A program made the position numbers and the translations under genes. DNA of 64,000 bases, from contig CACXUM010000006.1 in the NCBI GenBank assembly GCA_902770835.1, positions 46,373 through 110,372 on the forward strand, read 5' to 3'. Below the pieces are notes generated by a model. The model did not search any database and was not told where the DNA came from. It was given only the letters and a program-made list of their open reading frames with translations. Shown here piece by piece: positions 43,211-58,911 of the stretch. Position 1 is the stretch's first letter, and the number at the start of each line of letters is the position of its first letter. The DNA comes from an uncultured Bacteroidia bacterium (GTDB lineage: Bacteria; Bacteroidota; Bacteroidia; Bacteroidales; F082).

Positions 43211-45514
43211 TTACTTTTCAATTCTAATACGTGCATCCACAGCAGTCACGTAACGCGGATTGCCGAGCAACGGGTTCAAGTCCATCTCGGCGATTTCGGG
43301 CGCGGCCTGCACCAAGGCACTCACACGAACCACTTGTTCGGCGTAGAGGTCGAGATTGACACCTGCCTGACCACGCACGCCTTCCAGAATCTTATAGCCC
43401 TTGAGGTTCTTGAGCTTGTCGAGTACCTCCTCCTTGCTGGTGGGCACAAGCACACTCTCCACGTCTTTCAGCACTTCGATGAAGATGCCGCCCAAGCCGA
43501 AGAAGACCTGATGGCCAAACTTCGGGTCGCGCATGGCACCGACGTAAACCTCCGTGCCGTCGAGCATGGGATACATCTCCACGGCGTAGGTGTCCTTGAT
43601 GGCCATGAGGCGGTCGAACTCCTTGCTTACCGTGTCGAGGTCTTTCACGCCGAGAATGACGCCGCCCACATCGCTCTTGTGCAGCGGACCGACGACTTTC
43701 ATCACCAACGGCACGTCTTTCGAGCAGCCAACCTCTTTCGCGAAGGCCAAGGCATCTTCTTTCTTGCTCACTTCCACGCTCTTCTTGCGGCTGATACCAG
43801 CGGCATCGAGCAGTTCGTTGTAGTCGGCCATTTCAAGGTAGCCGTCCTTGCAGCGGTCAATGGTTTTGCGGATGCGCACAACGTCGATTTCGGGTTGGTC
43901 GGCCGCCACAGCGCCTTCCTGAACGTAAGCTGGAATCTCTTTCATGCCGACCAAAGCGGCGGCACGCAAACGCTTGGCACCACTCACGACACGATAGACT
44001 CCATCCATAGGGCTGACGGTAATCGGGGTGAGCAAACCCAATTCGCGTATGGACTCGGCCACCTCGTCCACCTCAGCCTGGTCAGGCTCATCGGTGGGAG
44101 GCACCATAAGTTTGTCGATAGGCAGATTCTCGATGATGCCCGACTTGGGTTTGGGCGTATTGTAAATCTTGCAGATGGCGTTGCCAAGCACACATTCCTC
44201 GGGGAAGTTGATGTTGCCTTTGGCGATGAAATCCTCAATCTCTTCCTTCACGTTGATGATGGAAGGCAACACGGGGAAGATGGGCTTCTTGCAGGTGTGC
44301 ATCTTACGGTCGAGCAGGTCGTAGACTTCCTTGTTCGAGAAGAGCCCGGGAGAGCCGAAAATAACGACCGAGAAGTCGATGTCGGTGTAGTCATTCTCCA
44401 CTGCATCAAGGATATAACCTAATTGTTCGGCGGTGCCAGTGGCGAGGAAGTCGATGGGATTGCCCACCGAGGAGCCGGGGAAGAGCTTCTCCAAAAGTGC
44501 TTTGCTGGCAGGGTGTTCCTTGAGCGAAGGCACTTCCATGCCGCCATTGGAAAGCACGTCTGTGAGCATCACGGCGGGACCGCCCGCGTGGGTCACCACG
44601 GCGCAGCGTTTGCCCTTGATTTCGGGGTGCATGAACACGCCGCAAACGGTGGTCAATTCCTGACGGTTTTGGCAGCGCACAATACCCGCCTTGCGGAACA
44701 GGGCATCGACAGCGGCATCGTTTGTGGCCAAAGCACCCGTATGGGAAGAAGCAGCACGCGAACCGGCAGCCGAACCTCCGCTCTTGATGGCAGCGATGTG
44801 GCATCCCTTGTTGATGAGGCTGCGGCTATGCCTGAGCAACCTTTGCGGGTCGCCAATCTTTTCCATATAAAGCATGATGACGCGCGACGACTTTTCGGGG
44901 TCGAAGGTCTCGTCCAAGTGCTCCAGCACGTCCTCGATGCCCAACTGGGCGCTGTTGCCCACAGCCCAAACGCTGTTGAACTTCAGGCCGTTGCTCATAC
45001 CGTATTCCTTGATGAACACGGCGGTGGCGCCACTGCCCGTGATGAAATCGACGCCCTTGGGGTCGAGCGGCGGGATGGGTGTGTCGAAGCAGCCGGCATA
45101 GTTCACGTTAAGGAAGCCAGTGCAGTTGGGCCCGATGAGCGAGCCGCCGACAGAGTTAATCGTATCAACGATATGTTTCTCGATTTCAGCGCCTTCGTGG
45201 CTCTCCTCAGAAAAGCCAGCACTGATGATGATGAATCCTTTGCAGCCCTTCTCTTTGGCCAGCACATCAACGGTCTGGGCGCAGAACTTGGCGGCAATGC
45301 AAAGAATGGCACATTCCACCTGCGGAAGGTCATCCACCTTGGCATAGCACTTAACGCCCTGAACCTCAGTTTCTTTGGGATTCACGGCATAAATCGGGCC
45401 ACTGAAAGGGCTCTCCAAAAGGTTCTTCAATGCTTTTCCACCGGGTTTGTGGATGTCGGACGAAGCACCGCACACTACGATGCTTTTCGGGTCGAGTAAT
45501 TCTCTTGCTATCAT
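43211..45514 (-). CDS. ADP-forming acyl-CoA synthetase with an internal ParB/sulfiredoxin-like domain
   Basis: A 767-residue fused alpha-beta NDP-forming acyl-CoA (acetyl-CoA-like) synthetase. CoA-binding Rossmann domain at residues ~1-125 (VVCGASSD, GPNCTGFLN); succinyl-CoA-ligase-like domain to ~455 with His258 (SSHTGALA), the phosphohistidine of the family; ATP-grasp domain from ~559 (VMKVVGPLHKSDVGGVILG, EMDLNPLLG). Such enzymes make ATP from acyl-CoA and ADP, or run in reverse. Odd feature: residues ~461-534 (43913-44134) have a ParB-type fold pattern, VAESIRELGLLTPITV and VSGAKRLRAAALVGMKEIPA, closely resembling the true ParB at 61205. It lacks the ENxHR motif and the HTH. The domain could sense a nucleotide or be structural. 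Confidence 0.88.
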   Translation of the reverse strand: MIARELLDPKSIVVCGASSDIHKPGGKALKNLLESPFSGPIYAVNPKETEVQGVKCYAKVDDLPQVECAILCIAAKFCAQTVDVLAKEKGCKGFIIISAGFSEESHEGAEIEKHIVDTINSVGGSLIGPNCTGFLNVNYAGCFDTPIPPLDPKGVDFITGSGATAVFIKEYGMSNGLKFNSVWAVGNSAQLGIEDVLEHLDETFDPEKSSRVIMLYMEKIGDPQRLLRHSRSLINKGCHIAAIKSGGSAAGSRAASSHTGALATNDAAVDALFRKAGIVRCQNRQELTTVCGVFMHPEIKGKRCAVVTHAGGPAVMLTDVLSNGGMEVPSLKEHPASKALLEKLFPGSSVGNPIDFLATGTAEQLGYILDAVENDYTDIDFSVVIFGSPGLFSNKEVYDLLDRKMHTCKKPIFPVLPSIINVKEEIEDFIAKGNINFPEECVLGNAICKIYNTPKPKSGIIENLPIDKLMVPPTDEPDQAEVDEVAESIRELGLLTPITVSPMDGVYRVVSGAKRLRAAALVGMKEIPAYVQEGAVAADQPEIDVVRIRKTIDRCKDGYLEMADYNELLDAAGISRKKSVEVSKKEDALAFAKEVGCSKDVPLVMKVVGPLHKSDVGGVILGVKDLDTVSKEFDRLMAIKDTYAVEMYPMLDGTEVYVGAMRDPKFGHQVFFGLGGIFIEVLKDVESVLVPTSKEEVLDKLKNLKGYKILEGVRGQAGVNLDLYAEQVVRVSALVQAAPEIAEMDLNPLLGNPRYVTAVDARIRIEK

Positions 45515-45552
45515 ATTAATAAGGTATTAAATTTCTTATTCTTAAGTTGCCG

Positions 45553-45584
45553 CAAAGATAAGGTTTTTCCTCAAAACGCACAAA
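45553..45584 (-). promoter_or_regulatory. Promoter of the acyl-CoA synthetase gene
   Basis: On the minus strand TTTG (complement of 45581-45584), 20 bases, then TATCTTTG (complement of 45553-45560): a full match to the Bacteroidota consensus, 39 bases before the start codon. TACTTTTG at 45621-45628 on the plus strand is a -7 candidate for the divergent MATE-NRPS operon, without a clear -33 box. Confidence 0.65.
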
Positions 45585-45715
45585 AAAAGCATAAATAGAA
45601 GCATGAAAAAAGAAAATCCCTACTTTTGCAAGAAAATTATTTGACTGCTACAAACCGCTGACAATGACAACAAAGCAGCGTTTTATTTAAGTTGAAAAAC
45701 AAACACGAATACAAG

Positions 45716-47038
45716 ATGAATTTAGAAGAAAAGAAATCGTTTAATCGCCAATTCTGGCGTTTCTTGTGGGCCTCCATCCTCATCGGATTGTCGGCATGCT
45801 TGGGAAATGTGGTGGATGCGATGATTGTGGGCAACCTGATCAACGAAGATGCGGTGAGCGCCATCAACCTTGCGCTGCCGCTGCTTCAGTTTATGTTCAC
45901 CATCAACATGCTGTTGGCCGCAGGTGGAGGTATGCTGGTCGGTATGGAATTAGGCAAAAACGACACACGTCGGGCATCGTATGTCTTCACCATCTCCATG
46001 TTGGCCTGCCTGTTGGTGGGTCTTGTGTTGACTGGGTGCGGGGTGCTGATTCCCGATGCCGTGACACGGCTGTTGTGCGACCACGAGCAGCTTTATCAGC
46101 CCACCTACGATTACCTGCGGGTGACGCTGATTGGGGCACCGGCCTACTTGCTGATGTGGGGCATCGACACGATGGTCAGCGTCGATGGCAGTCCACGGCT
46201 GGTGTCTGTTTCCATCTTGGTTGACAATGCCGTTCACTTGCTGCTCGACGTGGTGTTCATTAAATACTTAGGCTGGGGCATCGAGGGTAGTGCATGGGCC
46301 ACCGTCATCGGTCATGTCGTGGGCATTGCCCTGATGGGCATCCATTTCCTTTCCAAAGAAAACCATTTGCGACTCTGTTTTGGTCGCCAGAAGCCGGTTT
46401 TCGGCGCTATCCTCTCGCAAGGTGCGCCGTTGGCCATTGCCTCGGTCTGCCTGACGGTGCTGATGTTCTCGGCGAACAGAATCATCCTGTCGTCGATGGG
46501 GCGCACGGGTATCTACGCCTTTGCCCTCTGCATGAACTTGTTGCTGATTTACAATCTGTTTTTGGGAGGCGTCTGCCGCACCATCCAGTCATTGGGCTCC
46601 ATCCAAGTGGGCAAGGGCGACAACGAGGCCTTCAAACTCGTGCTGCGCAAGTCGTTCAATTTCATCACCGTTGCGATGGTCATCACCTGCATCTTCGTAT
46701 GGATATGGCCTGAAAGCATTGTGATGCTCTTTGGTGCCGACGAAAACGACATGATTACCGAAAGCTGCCACGCGCTGCGCATCTTCGCCGTCTGCCTCAT
46801 CCCCTTCTGCTATATTTATACCATCATGGTCGTTTATAAACTCTACAACTACCACAAAATGGCACTTTTCATCTCCTTCGCCTTGTCGCTGACGGTCATC
46901 CCCGTGCTGTGGCTGATTTCGAAGTATGCCAAAGAGTGGATTTGGTATAGTTACCTAATCGCTTACATCATTGAGATGGTTGCTATCTTCGTGCTCCATA
47001 AGATGACGCACGTCAAATTTGAGTTGAACAATAAATAA
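45716..47038 (+). CDS. MATE family efflux transporter
   Basis: A 440-residue membrane protein with 12 predicted spans. ATG 45716 (MNLEEKKSFNRQFWRF) is preferred over an upstream TTG. It has MATE hallmarks near the first spans (GNVVDAMIVGNLINEDAVSAINLALPL) and GGGMLVGMELGKND. MATE proteins export cationic or amphipathic small molecules using Na+ or H+. The NRPS gene begins only eight bases after its stop, so the two form an operon. The natural inference is export of, or self-protection against, the NRPS product. The regulator is not visible. Confidence 0.9.
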   Translation: MNLEEKKSFNRQFWRFLWASILIGLSACLGNVVDAMIVGNLINEDAVSAINLALPLLQFMFTINMLLAAGGGMLVGMELGKNDTRRASYVFTISMLACLLVGLVLTGCGVLIPDAVTRLLCDHEQLYQPTYDYLRVTLIGAPAYLLMWGIDTMVSVDGSPRLVSVSILVDNAVHLLLDVVFIKYLGWGIEGSAWATVIGHVVGIALMGIHFLSKENHLRLCFGRQKPVFGAILSQGAPLAIASVCLTVLMFSANRIILSSMGRTGIYAFALCMNLLLIYNLFLGGVCRTIQSLGSIQVGKGDNEAFKLVLRKSFNFITVAMVITCIFVWIWPESIVMLFGADENDMITESCHALRIFAVCLIPFCYIYTIMVVYKLYNYHKMALFISFALSLTVIPVLWLISKYAKEWIWYSYLIAYIIEMVAIFVLHKMTHVKFELNNK

Positions 47039-47046
47039 ATCAAGAT

Positions 47047-54492
<7,446 letters not shown>

Positions 54493-54514
54493 ACCATAAA
54501 CAGCCTGAAGTAAC

Positions 54515-54542
54515 AAGAGCCGTCCAATCGGGCGGCTCTCTT
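54515..54542 (+). terminator. Bidirectional terminator between NRPS and Nudix genes
   Basis: Arms AGAGCCGTCC and GGGCGGCTCT pair with one mismatch around AATC, flanked by AA on the left and CTT on the right. It lies 23 bases after the NRPS stop, between convergent genes. Confidence 0.65.
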
Positions 54543-54573
54543 GCTTCTCATGCGACAGGAAGAAGTTGGTAAG

Positions 54574-55071
54574 TCATTTCCTGAAATAGTCGCTTTCTAC
54601 GCAATCGCGAAGCAAGCGATAATGCGTGCGGTTGAACAGGCCTTGCCGACAAAGTTCCTCGATTTCGTCCAACGACATCCATTTCACCGACTCGACTTCT
54701 TCGGGCTGTAGCCGCAACATCTCAACCTGAACATTGCTTTTCAATAAATACAAAAAGGTGAATTTGTACTCATAGCGCCTGATTTTCACCAATTCCAGTT
54801 CGCTCTTGGTGGCCGAAAGCCCAATTTCTTCCTTCATCTCACGCAGCATTGCCTTTGCAAAGTCGGTTTCGCCACTCTTCACGTGACCAGCGGTGGTGGC
54901 ATAATAATTCCCTTTGTTAGGAGCCACTTTCTGAATCAAGTATTGGCCTTGATTGTTATAGACATACACCGCCACAATCGGAATCATCAACCCGGGCGGA
55001 ACACGTTTCCCCCGCTCTATGGTCTGACCCGTCGGTCTCAGTTCTCTGTCATATAAATCAAGGATTTCCAT
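54574..55071 (-). CDS. Nudix hydrolase
   Basis: A 165-residue protein; ATG 55071 (MEILDLYDREL) is preferred to GTG 55080. The Nudix box is complete: G at the start of GHVKSGETDF, then E, and REMKEEIGL (G-x5-E-x7-REUxEExGU). The N-terminal DLYDRELRPTGQTIERG resembles isopentenyl-diphosphate isomerase-like and ADP-ribose-type Nudix proteins of this phylum. It would hydrolyse a nucleoside diphosphate linked to another moiety; the substrate cannot be set from sequence. Expressed alone from the promoter at 55099. Confidence 0.88.
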   Translation of the reverse strand: MEILDLYDRELRPTGQTIERGKRVPPGLMIPIVAVYVYNNQGQYLIQKVAPNKGNYYATTAGHVKSGETDFAKAMLREMKEEIGLSATKSELELVKIRRYEYKFTFLYLLKSNVQVEMLRLQPEEVESVKWMSLDEIEELCRQGLFNRTHYRLLRDCVESDYFRK

Positions 55072-55098
55072 AGTGCGCACAATTCATTAATCGTGGCG

Positions 55099-55128
55099 CA
55101 AAGATACACATTTCCCATGAAAACCAAA
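55099..55128 (-). promoter_or_regulatory. Promoter of the Nudix gene
   Basis: Minus strand: TTTG (complement of 55125-55128), 18 bases, TATCTTTG (complement of 55099-55106). It lies 28 bases before ATG 55071. Confidence 0.6.
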
Positions 55129-55200
55129 CAAAAAACCGCAACCCAGTAGAACCGGATTGCGGAAAAAAAATATTAACCAAATCGAAGAGACACCATGAAC

Positions 55201-55419
55201 TCATGGCTCCTCATAACAATCTCGCAGAAAGTTGTGTTCGAGCACTTGCGAAATCTGGATCAATTGAGCCAAATCAATACTCTTTCTATTGAACAATTTG
55301 TAGATATTGGACTTCTCGCAACAAATGGCTTTGGCGAGCCAAGCGACCGTCCTTCCTTGACGCGACAACTCTTCATGGATCATGTTGCCTACGTGAACGT
55401 CTTTCATTACGAACTTCAT
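55201..55419 (-). CDS. Small XRE-type helix-turn-helix regulator
   Basis: A 72-residue protein, MKFVMKDVHVGNMIHEELSR, then RTVAWLAKAICCEKSNIYKL as the helix-turn-helix (about residues 23-45) and IDLAQLIQISQVLEHNFL as the closing helices. This size and pattern (VHVGxxIxxEL, CxxxNIYKLFxRKSID) are common among single-domain Cro/C1-type proteins in Bacteroidota. Translation may begin at the second Met. It has its own promoter and lies beside an AT-rich region with repeated ATCAAAT sequences, a possible operator. A shadow frame on the plus strand is not coding. Confidence 0.82.
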   Translation of the reverse strand: MKFVMKDVHVGNMIHEELSRQGRTVAWLAKAICCEKSNIYKLFNRKSIDLAQLIQISQVLEHNFLRDCYEEP

Positions 55420-55443
55420 AATATGCGTTTTTCAAATTCGGCG

Positions 55444-55476
55444 CAAAGATAATTTCTCATATAAACATGAAACAAA
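55444..55476 (-). promoter_or_regulatory. Promoter of the XRE regulator gene
   Basis: Minus strand: TTTG (complement of 55473-55476), 21 bases, TATCTTTG (complement of 55444-55451), 24 bases before ATG 55419. It is the same GCGCAAAGATA context as the promoters of the Nudix and acyl-CoA synthetase genes. Confidence 0.65.
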
Positions 55477-55489
55477 AAGCCAATAAAAA

Positions 55490-55591
55490 ACGAATCAAAT
55501 TTTATCAAATAATGAATAATTCATATTTTTGATTATCAGATTATTACAATAATAATCAAATAAAATCAAATATACAATCAAAATTTGATTG
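55490..55591. repeat. AT-rich region with repeated ATCAAAT motifs
   Basis: Direct copies of ATCAAAT start at 55494, 55504, 55555 and 55565, with ATCAAAA at 55578 and the inverse TTTGATT at about 55584. The 202-base gap between the XRE gene and the end of the TPR regulator gene has no gene. The motif spacing of about 10 bases within each pair would fit a DNA-binding protein such as the neighbouring XRE regulator, but this is unproven. Confidence 0.4.
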
Positions 55592-55621
55592 AATGCCAAT
55601 GAATTCTTATTAATTCGTTAA

Positions 55622-57427
55622 TTACCAATTCTTTAACAAATCTTGCAAAAACAACTGCAAATTCGACTTGTCGGCAAAAACCTCATGCAGTTTCAGCGAG
55701 CGAGTCCAAACGGCCTGATAGGTTTTGCCTGTCAGTGCGGCGACCTGAACCTCGGTAATGCCCAAAACATACATGCAGCAATACACCACATCGAAGCGTT
55801 TCAGGCGTGGATACCTCTCGATGATTTTGACAGAAAACTTGGGAAACACGGCATCCACGGCATTGACAAGTTTGGTCATCTGGCTCTCGGACAACACCAG
55901 TTCGGGATAGGAAGCACCTGCCTTCACATTGGCATCCTTCACCATGCAAACACGCTTGCAAATCGGCATCTCGAAAAGGGTATCCATTTTCTTGTCGAAG
56001 GGCAGTTTTTGGAAGTCGGGACTGGAGATAGCCTTCTCCAACTCAAGTTCTAACGACCTGATTTTCTCTTCCTTACGACTTGAGGCTTTCTTGGTGGAGG
56101 AAATCTCATCCTCAAGTAAGGTCTTCAACTTTTCGTGAGCCGCAATGTCCCTCAAATGGCGTCGCTTGCGCTTCGAAATCACAATGCTGTCCACAACGAG
56201 AATCACCAACAAAACAACTACAGACATCAATACAAAGAAAAACAAATCCTTCTGTTTCAACTCTTTGCAACGCGCCTTGTAATCCTCGAATAGCATAATC
56301 ATCTGGGTCTTGTCGTCGCTTTTTGCCATTTGAGCCAAATAAATGTCTGACAGCAGTTCGCCATAGTAGGCAGCCTTTAGTGAATCACCTAAAATATTGG
56401 CAGTCTTTACGATACGACAATACGACTTGATTGTCTGTCGAGGCAGCAAGGGGAAACTCCGCTCATAATTGTAGAGCGCGGAATCATATTGTTGTATCTC
56501 ATAATAAAAATAGCCAAGCGACAGACGCACCTGCCGCCTCAGCCTATCATCTTCGGCCAACTCCAAGGCATGATGAAGCAAATTGTATGATGCCTTTGGC
56601 TCACCCGCGTTGTACAAATCGATGGAACGGTGAATCAAACTGCTGTAATGCTGGTGAAGATCGTTGGTTTTCAGTCGTTCATGGATACTGTCGGACCGCT
56701 TGTAATACGCCATCGCACCAAACCTGTCGTCTTGCGCCAACTTAATATCCCCCATCAATTCAAAATTAGCGGCAATGCCTTGTTGATTGTTCTCTTTATC
56801 AAAACATTGGATCGATTTTTCCAAACACTCCATAGCCACATCCCAAGCGTCGTAGGTATAGAAAAACCATGCCAATCGGTCATAAATCAAGGCCTTAAGA
56901 TGCTCATAATCAAGATTGGGTTTTGAAAACGAAATCACTCTGTACTCCTCCGACAATCCGTCCATCATCCACAAGGCGTTCAAGTAATCCGAAAACGCCT
57001 CCACGTGTTGATCGGTCTTGTTTTCCTCGACGACTGCCTTGCAATAATAGGCCCGAGCCTTTTGGAAAGACAAAGCCTTGTTTTTCCGCGAATAGTCCAC
57101 CCCGGGAAGGATGGAATCATAAAACGCGAAAGCCTCCAGCATGGCTTCGTCATTTTGAACCGGAAAGTGGTTCTTGCAACGAATCTCCATCTTCAACAAT
57201 TGATATTCAGCATATTGAAACGGTGATTTACGATGCAAGGATTCCTCATTCAAGGTGTCGGCAAGGCTGTTGAAAACCCGAAAGGCACTATCGGGATGGA
57301 CATCAATCAGACTTTGGACCGAAGCAAACTCAGGTCGACGATTGGCCAATGTCTCATATTCGACCGATTTCCTGCAAGAAACCATTACAAGCAAATACGC
57401 CGATGCTATGAATGGCCAAAACCTCAT
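55622..57427 (-). CDS. TPR protein with membrane span, coiled coil and C-terminal HTH-like domain
   Basis: A 601-residue protein; ATG 57427 is preferred over TTG 57436. The N-terminus MRFWPFIASAYLLVMVSC is a signal or lipoprotein-type leader. Residues ~30-390 are helical TPR-like repeats (DRLAWFFYTYDAWDVAMECL, LSLGYFYYEIQQYDSALYNY). One membrane span (FFFVLMSVVVLLVILVVDSIVI), then a charged coiled coil (~425-465). The end, FDVVYCCMYVLGITEVQVAALTGKTYQAVW, resembles a LuxR/sigma-4-type helix-turn-helix. A periplasmic sensor joined across the membrane to a cytoplasmic DNA-binding domain is the likely design, known in Bacteroidota TPR regulators. It is last in the NfeD-SPFH operon (12-base gap). 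Confidence 0.72.
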   Translation of the reverse strand: MRFWPFIASAYLLVMVSCRKSVEYETLANRRPEFASVQSLIDVHPDSAFRVFNSLADTLNEESLHRKSPFQYAEYQLLKMEIRCKNHFPVQNDEAMLEAFAFYDSILPGVDYSRKNKALSFQKARAYYCKAVVEENKTDQHVEAFSDYLNALWMMDGLSEEYRVISFSKPNLDYEHLKALIYDRLAWFFYTYDAWDVAMECLEKSIQCFDKENNQQGIAANFELMGDIKLAQDDRFGAMAYYKRSDSIHERLKTNDLHQHYSSLIHRSIDLYNAGEPKASYNLLHHALELAEDDRLRRQVRLSLGYFYYEIQQYDSALYNYERSFPLLPRQTIKSYCRIVKTANILGDSLKAAYYGELLSDIYLAQMAKSDDKTQMIMLFEDYKARCKELKQKDLFFFVLMSVVVLLVILVVDSIVISKRKRRHLRDIAAHEKLKTLLEDEISSTKKASSRKEEKIRSLELELEKAISSPDFQKLPFDKKMDTLFEMPICKRVCMVKDANVKAGASYPELVLSESQMTKLVNAVDAVFPKFSVKIIERYPRLKRFDVVYCCMYVLGITEVQVAALTGKTYQAVWTRSLKLHEVFADKSNLQLFLQDLLKNW

Positions 57428-57439
57428 GGAAGCCAATTG

Positions 57440-58396
57440 TTATTTTGCGAACATATCCTTGATGCCGCCCAACGAGCCGAGCATATTGGAAGCCTCGTAA
57501 GGCAAGTAGACGGTCTTATTCTGCTGGCCTCCAGCCACTTCCTTCAAGGTTTCGATGTACTTGACCGCCAAGAGGTAATTGACTGGGTCGGCACCACGGT
57601 CGGCAACGGCTTCGGCAATGTTTCGGATGGCCGTGGCTTCGGCTTCGGCTTGCAGCACCTTGGCCTTGGCCTCACCTTCAGCCTTCAAGATGTTGGCCTG
57701 CTTCTCGGCCTCAGCCGCATTGATTTCAGCCTGCTTCTCGCCTTCGGAGTTCAAGATTTGGGCTTGCTTCTCACCCTCGGCCTTCAGGATTTCGGCACGA
57801 CGGTTACGCTCTGCCTGCATCTGGAGTTCCATGGTGCGGCGGATGCTTTCAGGAGGTGTAATATCCTGTAATTCAACGCGATTCACTTTCACTCCCCACT
57901 TGTTTGTGGCATCGTCAAGCACCGTGCGTAGTTTTGAGTTGATGGTATCGCGCGAGGTCAAGGTTTCGTCAAGTTCCATCTCACCTACCACGTTACGGAG
58001 CGTGGTTTGAGTCAATTTTTCGATGGCCACGGGCAGGTTCTGGATTTCGTAGACGGCCTTCATCGGGTCAACGATTTGGAAATAGAGCAAGGCATTGATT
58101 TCGGTCATCACATTATCCTTTGTGATAACACTCTGTTTATCAAAATCATATACCTGCTCACGCATATCAATGCGAGTGGTTCGGTAGATGCCACCATTCT
58201 GACGGCGAGCGATGGTTTCCTTGGCCTGCTCCACGATGGGCAGGATGACATTGATGCCCGCGTTCAAAGTGCGGTTATACTTGCCAAGACGCTCGACAAT
58301 CATGGTTTCCGACTGCGAAACAATCTTGATGCCCCGAAGGATGTAAATCACGACGAGTGCGACTAAAACGATCAGTACGACATTAGTAATGCTCAT
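57440..58396 (-). CDS. SPFH/Band 7 (stomatin-like, QmcA-type) membrane protein
   Basis: A 318-residue protein with one N-terminal membrane anchor (residues 3-22), then the SPFH domain (IVSQSETMIVERLGKYNRTL, VITKDNVMTEINALLYFQI) to about residue 180. A long helical part follows with repeated AEGEKQAQI / AEAEKQANI segments (~190-255) that form coiled-coil oligomers. Stomatin-like proteins organise membrane microdomains and regulate proteases. Its start overlaps the nfeD-like stop by four bases, the classic NfeD-stomatin pairing. Confidence 0.93.
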   Translation of the reverse strand: MSITNVVLIVLVALVVIYILRGIKIVSQSETMIVERLGKYNRTLNAGINVILPIVEQAKETIARRQNGGIYRTTRIDMREQVYDFDKQSVITKDNVMTEINALLYFQIVDPMKAVYEIQNLPVAIEKLTQTTLRNVVGEMELDETLTSRDTINSKLRTVLDDATNKWGVKVNRVELQDITPPESIRRTMELQMQAERNRRAEILKAEGEKQAQILNSEGEKQAEINAAEAEKQANILKAEGEAKAKVLQAEAEATAIRNIAEAVADRGADPVNYLLAVKYIETLKEVAGGQQNKTVYLPYEASNMLGSLGGIKDMFAK

Positions 58397-58836
58397 GGTT
58401 CTATTTTTTTAACGGTTACTATTATGCTGTCAAGTTTTACGATTTCGACCGATTGACCTTTCTCGATGACTGAGCCGTCTTCGGAAACCGCTTTCCAGTC
58501 GTCGCCATCGATGGCCACGCGGCCTGTATGTTGCGCTGCATCAATGCGTTCAGACACAACACCTCTCCTTCCGATGATGGCTTCGGCATTGGTTTTCACG
58601 TCTTTTGACTTTTTCTCAAGAAAACGCATGACGACAGGGCGCAAGAAGATAAAGGTCAGCAACGAGACAACGGCAAAGATGACGATTTGCCATGTGACGC
58701 TATCCAAACCCAATCCAGCAGCAAGAGTGGCAAAACCCGCACCGATAGCGAAGCAAATGACCCCAAAACCAGAAGTGGCGATTTCGAGGATGACCAATAC
58801 GATGGCGGCTATAAGCCAAATTTGATATGTTTGCAT
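58393..58836 (-). CDS. NfeD family membrane protein
   Basis: A 147-residue protein of the short NfeD type without the N-terminal protease domain. Two to three membrane spans lie in the first 75 residues (IWLIAAIVLVILEIATSGFG, WQIVIFAVVSLLTFIFLRPVV), followed by an OB-fold domain (GRRGVVSERIDAAQHTGRVAIDGDDWKAVSE, in parts). It partners the stomatin-like protein encoded immediately downstream. CAAAAATA at 58857-58864 is a possible -7 box on the minus strand. Confidence 0.92.
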   Translation of the reverse strand: MQTYQIWLIAAIVLVILEIATSGFGVICFAIGAGFATLAAGLGLDSVTWQIVIFAVVSLLTFIFLRPVVMRFLEKKSKDVKTNAEAIIGRRGVVSERIDAAQHTGRVAIDGDDWKAVSEDGSVIEKGQSVEIVKLDSIIVTVKKIEP

Positions 58837-58911
58837 AAAAACACGATTTTATTCGGCAAAAATACTAATTTTCAGAAACTCAATATATTTTTTGTGTTTT
58901 TTTTGCCTTCG

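Noticed and set aside
44423-45499. 358-residue open frame on the plus strand
   Set aside because: Antisense to the acyl-CoA synthetase, whose domains and active-site residues are clear.
55195-55452. 85-residue open frame on the plus strand
   Set aside because: It is antisense to the XRE regulator, which has a recognisable helix-turn-helix and a matching promoter.
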